Assembly: GCA_020055645.1 (NCBI GenBank)
Contig: CM034549.1
Span: forward strand, 25,069,930-25,133,929
Direction: 5' to 3'
DNA from: Tomocerus qinae
Taxonomy: Eukaryota > Arthropoda > Collembola > Entomobryomorpha > Tomoceridae
Length of the DNA stretch: 64,000 nucleotides
Shown: positions 54,308 through 62,925 of the stretch, piece by piece
How positions within the stretch are numbered: position 1 is the first letter of the stretch
How the letters are laid out: the number at the start of each line of letters is the position of its first letter
Program-made: the position numbers and the translations under genes
The notes under the pieces: model-generated
What the model was told of the DNA's origin: nothing
Database searches by the model: none
What the model saw: only the letters and a program-made list of their open reading frames with translations

Positions 54308-54720
54308 TGTAACACGGGCTACCTGCAATTCACCAAACTCACTTCCCTTACACCACCCAGACCCCCAACCCACTACGAAGGACTTCAGTGTGCCACAACT
54401 CTCTATCGTCAGTTGCGCCGCAGCTCGTGGACTGATTTCATCTCTCATTTGTATTTGTATACTTAATATCATTTCCTTTCTCATTCCGTAAAGTAATTCA
54501 TTATTCAGTTGTAATCGTAATTTCTCATGTGTTACTAAATTCAATTCTCATTCAATTAACCCAACGTGTATTGATTCTTGATTGCATACAGAGTTTATTA
54601 TTTATTTCAGTCTAATTCGGTAAACGCATAAGTCATAAGATATCATCGTGGAACCTTGTATCACCCATATAGGTAGTCGTTACTATCATACTGGGCATAA
54701 ATAGAGGCTTAGCCTTTACA
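54308..54720 (+). repeat. 5' LTR
   Basis: 413 bp, starting TGTAAC and ending TTTACA (short inverted ends TGTAA...TTACA). I found no difference from the 3' copy on reading both through. A TATA-like GCATAAATAG near the right end may position the start of the R region. Confidence 0.95.
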
Positions 54721-54723
54721 ACT

Positions 54724-54743
54724 TGGTGCTACGAAACCCGAGC
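54724..54743 (+). other. Primer-binding site candidate
   Basis: TGGTGCTACGAAACCCGAGC begins three bases after the LTR. TGG at this point is expected for pairing with the CCA end of a host tRNA that primes minus-strand synthesis. I could not decide which tRNA. Confidence 0.65.
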
Positions 54744-54759
54744 TTCGAGCTTTTACAAC

Positions 54760-54768
54760 GTGGTAAGA
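54760..54768 (+). promoter_or_regulatory. Leader splice donor candidate
   Basis: CGTG|GTAAGA with the cut after 54,762, 20 nt beyond the primer-binding site. This is where retroviruses and errantiviruses keep the major donor used for env. It pairs logically with the acceptor before ORF3 at 60,906. Confidence 0.5.
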
Positions 54769-55312
54769 ATTATTGCGTAATCCGTGTGGTAATAAAAATC
54801 TAATCCGGGATACTACTTGGTGCATATCGAGTGGGGTAATTGAGGATTAGTAAGCAATTAACACTAACTTTGGAAGTTACCAGAGTCGTGAAGTTGCAAT
54901 TGTTCCATCCTGTCCTGACTTGTGGAAAAAGCGGGAGGAAGCGTTGATATCTTATGCGGGGCAATATGAGTATTTTTATTTCATCTTATTAACAACTTTT
55001 AATTTGAATTAGTAACATATTTTTTTTCAATCAACATTTTATTGAGAATAATCATTGATGTTTTATTACTTTAGAGAGAAAAAGGTAACTAAAGACACTA
55101 AAGCTTATGTGATAGTATTGCTGTGTCTTCAGAGGTCCGAAACTAAACTTTAAATTCTACTCTGGAAGTTTTTGGTTAACAATCCTGCAGTAAGGTACGT
55201 AATTTTTTTCGGTATCTCCAGTGTGATATCAGGAGTCGAAAATAAATAGCTTCTAGACGATAAGGTTTTAACCCTAATTTGTAAGAATATTGGTCAATGT
55301 TTCTTTGTTTAA

Positions 55313-55606
55313 ATGAAGGAAGTAGTCATTCAATTAAATCTCCAGCATACAGTAGCTAACGTTCAGATTTTGGAAAAGCAATTAATTGTTGATTTAATTA
55401 AGCAAAGTGCAGTCAATTTGCCAATTGAGGTCGAACAAATTGATAAAAGTTTAACAGTAAGAATAAGTCACTTAGTAACTACTTTTCAGTGTACAACGAT
55501 AATTGACAATATTAGATCAAGGTTAAACCGGGAATTAAAAACGTCTTTTATTAACTTTTCAATTATTCATATTGACAATCGTCTACCTTCCGAATTGGGA
55601 TTTTAA
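55313..55606 (+). CDS. Retrotransposon leader ORF, 97 residues, unknown
   Basis: Open from ATG 55,313 to TAA, upstream of gag and in the same frame. Composition is protein-like (Ile/Leu/Gln-rich, MKEVVIQLNLQHTVANVQIL) and a helical or coiled structure is plausible. No family recognised. Standard gypsy elements have no gene here; it could be an upstream regulatory ORF, or part of an ancestral longer gag now cut by stops. Confidence 0.35.
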   Translation: MKEVVIQLNLQHTVANVQILEKQLIVDLIKQSAVNLPIEVEQIDKSLTVRISHLVTTFQCTTIIDNIRSRLNRELKTSFINFSIIHIDNRLPSELGF

Positions 55607-55618
55607 TAGATACAGTAA

Positions 55619-55750
55619 ATGTCTAATAGGCGACAAAGGTATCTTAGAAGACAGGACCCAGAGTATATACAGGAACAAGAAAGGTTGATAGAGTTAAATA
55701 GAAGGAGAAGACGTAGAAACGGAGATAGAAATTCAGATCCAGGAGTTTAA
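55619..55750 (+). CDS. Retrotransposon small Arg-rich ORF, 43 residues
   Basis: Starts 13 nt after the preceding stop and ends 30 nt before the gag ATG, same frame. It encodes MSNRRQRYLRRQDPEYIQEQ and then a run of six Arg before the stop. Arg-rich short proteins can bind RNA or direct nuclear import, but this is inference. It may equally be a leader peptide or the former start of gag. Confidence 0.35.
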   Translation: MSNRRQRYLRRQDPEYIQEQERLIELNRRRRRRNGDRNSDPGV

Positions 55751-55780
55751 GAGGGGCAACTCTTTCCATTGTTCTTTGAG

Positions 55781-57113
55781 ATGGAAGGGCATGGAAATAA
55801 TGTAGAAAATGTAAATAGACAAGATGCACATAGTGAAGACTCATTTGAGGATGCAGAAGTTCATCAAGAGGGCAATGATAGACATGAAGCAGCTAACAAC
55901 GTAGGTCAACGCAGAGGTAATCAGAGAGGTCAAAACCAACTTGATAGACATACACGGCACCATTTAAATATCATTCAGCAACAGCAAGCACAGATAGCTC
56001 AGCTAATTCAAATACTAAGACCAGAAAGGCGAAACCAGAGGCAAAATGTGAACCTAGAACCTATTAGGCATATTCCACATCCAGGAACCAATGCAAATAT
56101 TCCTATTCCCAAGCATAATTCCAACATGCAAACAGCAGCTAATTACCTTGTAGACGTAGAAGCATATTTTAGAAGTCAGCATTACCCTGAGGAATCTTGG
56201 CTCTATATGATGTCTACGATCATAGCAAAAGAAACTAAATCATGGTATGATTATGTTATACGACCAAACTGGACATGGGACGAGTTTAAGATAGCGTTCA
56301 TTGCAAAGTATGACACATGGCTAGAAAGGAATAGAAGAACTCAATATTTGATTACAAAAGTTCAAGGTGAAAAAGAGAACGTAGAAAAATTTGTATGGGA
56401 TATGGTCACATTAGCTAAGCAGGTCTTTCCAGATGAACCAGAAGCAGAAAGCGTAAGAAGGTGCAGAAGTGCTATGTTACCTAGAGTAAATTGCTATTGG
56501 AGAGTTAGCAGAATATACGGTAGAAAATCTATTGGCTAGAGCAAAGTTGGTCGTCGAGGATTTACGTGCTAGCGATGCAAATGAAGGCAAGCAAAGCGAC
56601 TTAGCAAAGTTACCGGGTGTACAGCTGAAGCAACAGGATAATGGTAAACCACAAGGTACATCCAATAGAGGAAGATATAGAGGTAGAGGTTACCAACGTG
56701 GTAGAGGCAATTTTAGAGGAGGATATGGCTATATGAATAACAACGCATATCACCAACAAAATCAACAAAATGGTAATGTAGAACCACAACCGGCATCATC
56801 TAGTAATAATGCTAATCAAGGTGCATACAATAACCAACCACATAGACAGAGAACGCCAGAAGAAAATAATTATCAACCAAGGCAAGATAACAGAGGTAAT
56901 GGTAGAGGACAAGGTCGTTCTAGAGGTCAAAGAGGTAGGCCGAATCCATCTACAGCACATGCAAATGATACATGTTATGCTTGTGGCAAAACGGGTCATA
57001 GATCATACAATTGCACCGAAACAGGTCAAGCTATGTCTTTACAAAATGAAAATGAATGGCAGGAGCAACATGATAACACAGAAACGGCAGAAAATCATTT
57101 AAACGGGCAGTAG
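55781..57113 (+). CDS. gag: Gag (capsid and CCHC nucleocapsid), with one frame break
   Basis: Structural polyprotein that packages the element RNA. The first part, from ATG 55,781, has an acidic/Gln-rich start, then the retrotransposon capsid fold signature (YLVDVEAYFRSQHYPEESW, WYDYVIRPNWTWDEFKIAF). The frame is lost by one base at a short A run near 56,488; it reopens at 56,490 with IGELAEYTVENLLARAKLV and continues through a Gly/Arg-rich RNA-binding stretch (RGRYRGRGYQRGRGNFRGG) to one zinc knuckle, CYACGKTGHRSYNC. It ends at TAG 57,111-57,113, overlapping the pol frame. The break is either a real mutation or an assembly indel. Confidence 0.9.
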
Positions 57114-59305
57114 GGGAAGTCAACTTTCCTGACTTTTGCCTTCCCCTCAAAAAACAAAAAGATATGGACAAATTGGCAACCAGCGTATCAATATTTTTTA
57201 ATGAAAAAGCTACTATAGCACCAGCATATTTAGATTCAGGTTCAGACTATTCTATAATTAGGAAATCATTTGCTCAAAAATGTGCGAAACGAATCGAATC
57301 ATGTAAACCAATGCCATTAAGATGTGCTAACAATCAGATAGTGCAACCAATAGGAAAAATAGCAGTAGAAATTTGTATTGGACATAAGAAACTCACTCAT
57401 GATTTTTATGTAATGGAGCAATGTGCAGTACCTATATTGATTGGGAGAGATATAATATATGCCACAGATATGATATTTCATTTACGTAACAACTCATTTT
57501 GGTTTGCCGATGACGATAAAAGGCGACAATATGCAATTGTAGGTAAGAAATCAGGCAAGTATTTGTTTGCTATAAATTATGAGGACATAAAGGTTAAGAC
57601 AGATCAGGATGTTGCAAAAATATTTGAAGAACTATTAGATAAGTATCTTAAGGTTTCGGGTCGTAACCGAATTCTGGGACGTACTAGTTTAATGAAGCAT
57701 TATATTGATGCACCAGACACACCGGTCTATACACCTTACAGATATCCAGGTAGAAAGATAGCAGAAGAAATACGCAGACAAACAAAAGAACTATTAAGAA
57801 GAAATTTAATCAGACCTTCACAATCACCGTATAATTCCAATGTAGTAATGGCACCCAAATCGAATGGAAAATTGCGTATGGCAGTAAGCTACAAGAAATT
57901 AAATAAAATTACTAGAAGTAACCGAACTCCAATGCATAACAGCCACCATATACTGAAAGTTCTACCTAAAGCGAAGTGGTATTCGAAGATTGACTGCGAA
58001 TCGGGTTTTTGGCAAACTCCTATGGACGAACGTAGTATAGAGAAAACAGCTTTTACCGTAGATGGTGAACACTACGAATTTTTGGTTATGCCTTTTGGAT
58101 TGAAGAATGCACCAAAGACTTTCGTGGAGTTGATGAATAAAGTTCTAGAAGGGTTGATTGGTAATTTCGTATTCGTTTTTGTTGATGACATAATTATTTT
58201 CTCTCAAGATTTAGATGATCATGTCAAACACGTAGAGACAGTCCTGAAGAGACTAGAAGATGCGAATATTTCCATCAACCGAGAGAAGAGCGAATTTGCG
58301 AAGCATTCTATCACCTTTTTGGGGCACATCATCAGTGAGGACGGTATCAGCATCGATCCGGAAAAGATAAGGGCTATCAAAGATTTTCCCTCACCTAAAA
58401 ACGTATCGGAACTGAGAAGATTTCTAGGTAAAGTCGGCTATTGTCAATCCTTTATTCCACATTACTCAGATGTTGCAGAACCACTTAATTCCTTATTAAG
58501 AAAATCTACTAGTTGGTATTGGGGTACATCTCAGCAGAAAGCATTTGAAAAACTGAAGAATTATATGTGTGAGGACGCTTTACTAAATTCTATCGATTAT
58601 GACTACCCAATTATCATAAAATGTGACGCATCGAACATTGGACTGGGAGCAGTACTCTTACAGATCATCGATGGCAAACATAAGATCATTCAATATGCAA
58701 GTAAGTCATTGAAGCGTTCAGAAAGGCATTTGGACTCTTGCGAAAGAGAGTTACTAGCTATACTTTGGGCGACGGAGAAATTTTATGACTACATATACGA
58801 TGAAGACTTTCACATCTTAACAGACAACAAGGCTTTAGCGCACCTACATCAAAACAAAGAAAATAATTCTAAACTCGGAAGATGGGCATTAAGACTACAA
58901 CCGTATTTAGAGAAGATTAAGCACATACCGGGCGCGAGCAATGAGATTGCAGATGCTTTGTCAAGAGCTCCAGTCGAACCTACAGGCAAAGAATCAGATT
59001 TCATGGAGGATCCAGATGTGATGTTCATTCCTTGTTTCGGTCTTATGTTCAGAGGACCTAAACTATCTCAGATTACAGAAGAGCAGAAATCAGATGATCA
59101 CTGCAAGAAAATTAGAGACGCAATTATGGGTAATTCGCTGGCCACGAAGTACTCAGACTATTGTATCAAGAATGACACACTGTATAAGAAGATAAGTTTA
59201 ATGGAACCAATTGAAGGGCAAGGGATGCATACCGAGTCAGTTCAATTGAAGGATGAGGAAGAAACAAATGGAAGTCAGAACAAAGATGTAAAAGAAAATG
59301 TGTAA
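57077..59305 (+). CDS. pol: Pol: protease, reverse transcriptase, RNase H
   Basis: Frame open from 57,077 and reached from gag by -1 slippage; the first ATG is 57,164. Aspartic protease active site YLDSGSDYS near 57,232, later ILIGRDI. Reverse transcriptase follows: LIRPSQSPYNSNVVMAPK, MPFGLKNAPKTF, and the catalytic FVDD box at about 58,181. RNase H: IIIKCDASNIGLGAVL with its Asp, CERELLAILWATEKF, LTDNKALAHL, and IPGASNEIADALSR at the end. It stops at TAA 59,303-59,305 after an acidic/lysine-rich linker, one frame short of the integrase. All main catalytic residues are present. Confidence 0.95.
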   Translation, partial: HRNGRKSFKRAVGEVNFPDFCLPLKKQKDMDKLATSVSIFFNEKATIAPAYLDSGSDYSIIRKSFAQKCAKRIESCKPMPLRCANNQIVQPIGKIAVEICIGHKKLTHDFYVMEQCAVPILIGRDIIYATDMIFHLRNNSFWFADDDKRRQYAIVGKKSGKYLFAINYEDIKVKTDQDVAKIFEELLDKYLKVSGRNRILGRTSLMKHYIDAPDTPVYTPYRYPGRKIAEEIRRQTKELLRRNLIRPSQSPYNSNVVMAPKSNGKLRMAVSYKKLNKITRSNRTPMHNSHHILKVLPKAKWYSKIDCESGFWQTPMDERSIEKTAFTVDGEHYEFLVMPFGLKNAPKTFVELMNKVLEGLIGNFVFVFVDDIIIFSQDLDDHVKHVETVLKRLEDANISINREKSEFAKHSITFLGHIISEDGISIDPEKIRAIKDFPSPKNVSELRRFLGKVGYCQSFIPHYSDVAEPLNSLLRKSTSWYWGTSQQKAFEKLKNYMCEDALLNSIDYDYPIIIKCDASNIGLGAVLLQIIDGKHKIIQYASKSLKRSERHLDSCERELLAILWATEKFYDYIYDEDFHILTDNKALAHLHQNKENNSKLGRWALRLQPYLEKIKHIPGASNEIADALSRAPVEPTGKESDFMEDPDVMFIPCFGLMFRGPKLSQITEEQKSDDHCKKIRDAIMGNSLATKYSDYCIKNDTLYKKISLMEPIEGQGMHTESVQLKDEEETNGSQNKDVKENV
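57098..57146 (+). promoter_or_regulatory. Programmed -1 frameshift signal at the gag-pol overlap
   Basis: Heptamer TTTAAAC (57,098-57,104) lies in the gag frame as CA[T TTA AAC], which is exactly the X XXY YYZ pattern UUUAAAC used by many RNA viruses. After an 8-nt spacer, GGGGAAG (57,113-57,119) pairs perfectly with CTTCCCC (57,140-57,146), with an inner GTCA/TGAC pair, giving a stem-loop. Slipping back one base moves from gag into the pol frame, which is open from 57,077. Confidence 0.8.
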
Positions 59306-60567
59306 ACAAATTACTACCGGTCATTCCCAAGAGTTTGAAAGAAGATGTCATGTTTGTGTTCCACGATGCACCGGAGGCGGGACACAGAGGTGTAAAGAAG
59401 ACATTGCAGATGTTAAGGTTAAGAGTATATTGGGAAGGTATGGAAAAAGACGTAAAAGGTTATATTAAATCTTGCGAGAGGTGTCAAAGAGTAAAGTCTG
59501 ATACACAGTTGAAAGCAGGTTTAATGGGTTACAGTGAGGTAGCTCCATACGTATTTCATACACTATATGTTGATTTTATGGGCCCTTTACCTACGAGTAA
59601 AGGAGGTAGGAATAATAAGTACATTTTGGTAGTTCAGGATCAATTATCAAAATGGGTAGAAATTATACCTATGAGAAATGCTACGGCAAATCAGGTAAAA
59701 TATTGGTTAGAATGGATATTTTGTCATTTTGGTTCACCAAAACTCTTAATTTCAGACAATGGTTCACAGTTCATTTCAAAAAGGTTGAAAGAATTATGTA
59801 AAGAATGGCAAATAGATCATAGGTTCACTAGTGTATATCACCCTCAACCTAATCAGTCAGAAAGAGTAAATAAAACTTTAAAGCAGATGATTAAATGCTA
59901 TATAGATGAGCAACAATCTTCATGGGATGAATACTTGCAACTTTTTGGTTTAGCTCTAAGGTCAGTTATACATGAAAGCACAAAGGTCAGTCCAGCACTT
60001 TTAAATCTAGGACGAGAGTTGGCATTACCATTTGATAGGTCGCTTATGGAATCTAAAGATATAGACTTCGCTAAAGCGAGGGAGGAAATTGAAAAATTAC
60101 CTACTAAATTGTTGGATATAGTAGAATATGTAAAGAATAATATTACGGAAGCACAAATAACCTATAAGGACAATTATGATAAACATCATAGACAAGTTTC
60201 TTATATTGTCGACCAAGAAGTATTAATACGTAATCATGTTCTTTCAGATGCTGAGTCCAATTTTTCTTCTAAATTAGCACCTACGTGGATAGGACCTTTT
60301 AAAATTAAGCGTCAGATTACTCCGGTAACCTACGAGTTATATTCAGGTATAACAAATAAAAATATAGGTAAAAGACATGTATCCGATATGAAGCCGTATA
60401 TTAGACGTCCGATTAATGAGCGATCTAGTATAGTCTTCAAGTCGCAATTACATTGTCCTAAATTAGGTAAGAAAGCGAGAGGCAAACTTGCATTGCGTTC
60501 TTTACCTATTGACAGACCAAGGCGAAAAACTTATATTCCGGGTCAATATACAAAGTTTCTTAAATAA
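59257..60567 (+). CDS. pol: Integrase
   Basis: Inserts the cDNA into host DNA. The frame is open from 59,257 (-1 relative to RT/RNase H); recognisable integrase sequence starts at about 59,299 with NKLLPVIPKSLKEDV. Zinc-binding HHCC domain: HDAPEAGH then CERC. Catalytic core DDE: Asp in LYVDFMGPL (about 59,572), Asp in LISDNGSQF (about 59,755) and Glu in NQSERVNKT (about 59,860). C-terminal GPF-type module TWIGPFKIKR, then KRHVSDMKPY and a basic tail. No clear slippery heptamer was found at the RNase H junction, so the break is probably an indel. Catalytic residues are intact. Confidence 0.93.
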   Translation, partial: GRNKWKSEQRCKRKCVNKLLPVIPKSLKEDVMFVFHDAPEAGHRGVKKTLQMLRLRVYWEGMEKDVKGYIKSCERCQRVKSDTQLKAGLMGYSEVAPYVFHTLYVDFMGPLPTSKGGRNNKYILVVQDQLSKWVEIIPMRNATANQVKYWLEWIFCHFGSPKLLISDNGSQFISKRLKELCKEWQIDHRFTSVYHPQPNQSERVNKTLKQMIKCYIDEQQSSWDEYLQLFGLALRSVIHESTKVSPALLNLGRELALPFDRSLMESKDIDFAKAREEIEKLPTKLLDIVEYVKNNITEAQITYKDNYDKHHRQVSYIVDQEVLIRNHVLSDAESNFSSKLAPTWIGPFKIKRQITPVTYELYSGITNKNIGKRHVSDMKPYIRRPINERSSIVFKSQLHCPKLGKKARGKLALRSLPIDRPRRKTYIPGQYTKFLK

Positions 60568-60668
60568 TTATTCACTATTATAGGTTAAGGTAACAGTTAA
60601 AACATAGTTAAGATTTCATTCAGTATAAAAGTATAATTAAGCTAACAATATACACATTATGAGATTAG

Positions 60669-60890
60669 GAAAATATTACAAGTTTTTGTGGAGACCATCA
60701 AACGAATGTGGAGACCATCATAAAAACAGTTAAAAATTACTAAGTCAGTAGAAGGTATTATAAGTTTTTGTGGAGACCATCAAACGAATGTGGAGACCAT
60801 CATCCAAACAGTTGAAAATTACTAAGTCAATAGAAAATATTATAAGTTTTTGTGGAGACCATCATAAATATGTGGAGACCATGCTTAATT
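60669..60890 (+). repeat. 82-bp tandem repeat, about 2.7 copies, in the element
   Basis: Copies begin at 60,669, 60,751 and 60,833. Each contains two GTGGAGACCAT motifs, six in all, set in A/T-rich spacer. It fills the gap between the integrase stop and ORF3. It is not coding in a convincing way; it might serve in RNA packaging, transport or splicing control. Confidence 0.85.
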
Positions 60891-60906
60891 CTTTTATCTA
60901 TTCCAG
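60887..60906 (+). promoter_or_regulatory. Splice acceptor immediately before the ORF3 start codon
   Basis: A pyrimidine-rich tract (TTCTTTTATCTATTCCAG) is followed directly by the ATG of ORF3 at 60,907. It allows ORF3 to be expressed from a spliced subgenomic RNA, as env is in retroviruses. Confidence 0.65.
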
Positions 60907-62513
60907 ATGTACAAAAACAGCAGCAGACATAAGGCCACGAGTCATCACGTCAACCGAAACCAGAAGGTCTCACGAATGCCATCGAATGCACGAACTAGGC
61001 AACATGAGTTAATGTTGTCAAATTCAAAGCAGGAGGCACGGAAAACAAAAGACTACAGGGCAAAATGTCAAGAGGCAAATCAAAAATTTGGAATCTCGAA
61101 GTATCGCTCCGTTAGTGGCTGTCCCATGTCAAGACAACATCGACTGAGACTCAACCACCAACAGGTCTACCACCATCTCACGAATCCCAACAAGACAATA
61201 ATCCAAATGTGGGCGCCAACTATCGAATCTCTACAGCTTGTCGAGGAGGAGAAACATACAACCAGCTGGATTGCGAATGTTGCAGATGCTATGACGATGC
61301 TCCTTCATCTGAAAAGGGTTAACCTCTTTGCAATTGATGTCGAAGAAAATCGAAGACACTCGTTTCTCGGAATGATCACTCTCATGCAAATATCTACAAC
61401 AGGAACTACGTACATAATCGACACACTGGCGTTCGGGATGTCAACCTTCATCCGTCAACAAATGAAAACCGTTCTGGAGAACCCAGACATAGTAAAGATC
61501 AACCACGGATCAGCAAATGACATACTCCACCTACAAAGAGACTACGACATATTCATCACGGGCGTAATTGACTTGCAATTTGTCTATCAACATTTCACTG
61601 GCAGCACAGAATTAGTAAGCTTTGACAACTTAGTTAAATGGGCACTTCCACAAACCTAACCTTGGACAAGACTCCGCAATTGTCGGATTGGACAAACAGA
61701 CCACTACATCACCAACAACTCGAGTATGCTGTAAACGACACTCAACTACTTATTGAGGTTTGGCGAGCAATCTTACCGAAGTTTAATGAAGAATATCGTA
61801 AAATACTACCGCTTTGGGACACCTTCATTCCATTAGACAAGTCGATCAACAATACAATCAAGTGTTATACCTACCCCAAATTGAAGTCAGCACAACAAAC
61901 CGCAGACATGTGTAAGGAGTTGAACATAGAACAAAAACAAATATTTATAGATCTATTTCATTGGAGAAGAGATACTGCAAAATTATTAGATGAATCCGAA
62001 GTCGACATAGTGCGCATAAATACTCTCATGAGAATGGCTAAGGACAAACCTAATCAGCAGCAGTTACGCAATCAAAGGTATTATAAAATTGATCCAAATA
62101 TCATACCATTCCTTACAAAGACTCAAGAAATTTTCAGACCACCAAAGGAGGAACACACTGTCGAGTATTATGAGATGGAAGCTTCACAGGATATGGAAGA
62201 GATTGACATCGACATTCTACAACTTCATATTCCCATGAATGAATTCGCGGACACACCATTTTGTGACAAGATTTGCAGTAGATGCCAACAAGCGGGTCAC
62301 GAGAGAAGATTTTGTACTAACGACAAAAATTATGCAGCCATCAAAGCATATACCAGTCAGTTCCCCAATGTACGCGAAAACAGAATCCGAAAAAGGCGAG
62401 AAAGGAGAATAAGAGCTAAAGCAGTAGCAACATTGAAGAAAAGTCTGGAATCTTTTGCAAATCAAACTACAACAACCAGAAGCGTACACACCAACCAGCG
62501 AGGGAGGATGTAA
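60907..62513 (+). CDS. ORF3: Rrp6/EXOSC10-like 3'-5' exoribonuclease, split by one frame break
   Basis: Not a usual gypsy gene. First half (60,907-61,659): poorly conserved basic N-terminus, then TTSWIANVADAM..., exo I motif FAIDVEENRRHSFLG (catalytic Asp 61,336 and Glu 61,342), LMQISTTGTTYIIDTL, exo II NHGSANDILHLQRD. Second half (61,638-62,513, -1 frame): TLDKTPQLSDWTNRPL, exo III YAVNDTQLLIEVW with the Tyr-x3-Asp of the DEDDy class, an HRDC-like block LNIEQKQIFIDLFHWRRDTA followed by LLDESEVDIV, then a zinc knuckle CSRCQQAGHERRFC and a basic tail. DEDDy plus HRDC is the architecture of the nuclear exosome nuclease Rrp6/EXOSC10 (RNase D group). All four acidic catalytic residues and the Tyr are kept. 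The stop codon is made from the first bases of the 3' LTR. Confidence 0.88.
62500..62508 (+). other. Polypurine tract
   Basis: GAGGGAGGA directly abuts the 3' LTR and serves as the plus-strand primer in LTR elements. It is also the coding sequence for the last residues of ORF3. Confidence 0.75.
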
Positions 62514-62921
62514 CACGGGCTACCTGCAATTCACCAAACTCACTTCCCTTACACCACCCAGACCCCCAACCCACTACGAAGGACTTCAGTGTGCCACAAC
62601 TCTCTATCGTCAGTTGCGCCGCAGCTCGTGGACTGATTTCATCTCTCATTTGTATTTGTATACTTAATATCATTTCCTTTCTCATTCCGTAAAGTAATTC
62701 ATTATTCAGTTGTAATCGTAATTTCTCATGTGTTACTAAATTCAATTCTCATTCAATTAACCCAACGTGTATTGATTCTTGATTGCATACAGAGTTTATT
62801 ATTTATTTCAGTCTAATTCGGTAAACGCATAAGTCATAAGATATCATCGTGGAACCTTGTATCACCCATATAGGTAGTCGTTACTATCATACTGGGCATA
62901 AATAGAGGCTTAGCCTTTACA
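62509..62921 (+). repeat. 3' LTR
   Basis: 413 bp, same length as and apparently the same sequence as the 5' LTR, from TGTAAC to TTTACA. It is followed at 62,922-62,925 by the right copy of the CTGT target duplication. Confidence 0.95.
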
Positions 62922-62925
62922 CTGT

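Larger units (their letters stand above)
54308..62921 (+). mobile_element. Ty3/gypsy-type LTR retrotransposon with an Rrp6-like third ORF
   Basis: 8,614-bp element in the same orientation as PNPO and inserted in its coding exon. Order: 5' LTR, primer-binding-type site, leader splice donor, two small leader ORFs, gag, frameshift signal, protease-RT-RNase H, integrase, 82-bp tandem repeats, splice acceptor, ORF3 (3'-5' exonuclease), polypurine tract, 3' LTR. The domain order PR-RT-RH-IN defines Ty3/gypsy. The LTRs look identical over 413 bp, so insertion is recent. One-base frame breaks occur in gag (about 56,488), between RNase H and integrase (about 59,297) and in ORF3 (about 61,650). The layout resembles an errantivirus or retrovirus with env replaced by a nuclease gene; no envelope motifs are seen. 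Confidence 0.95.

Noticed and set aside
54275-54544. Minus-strand open frame repeated in both LTRs
   Set aside because: It occurs in both LTR copies as a shadow of LTR sequence with no domain.
57149-57155. A second slippery-type heptamer AAAAAAC in gag phase
   Set aside because: It lies downstream of the gag stop codon, so it could act only after stop readthrough; the UUUAAAC site at 57,098 explains the frame change better.
61638-61659. Overlap in ORF3 read as two separate genes
   Set aside because: Exo I/II lie in one frame and exo III plus HRDC in the next, so this is one protein domain split by a frame break, not two genes.
60567-62513. An envelope glycoprotein in the third ORF position
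   Set aside because: No signal peptide, fusion-type hydrophobic segment or C-terminal membrane anchor is present; the motifs are those of an RNase D/Rrp6-type nuclease.
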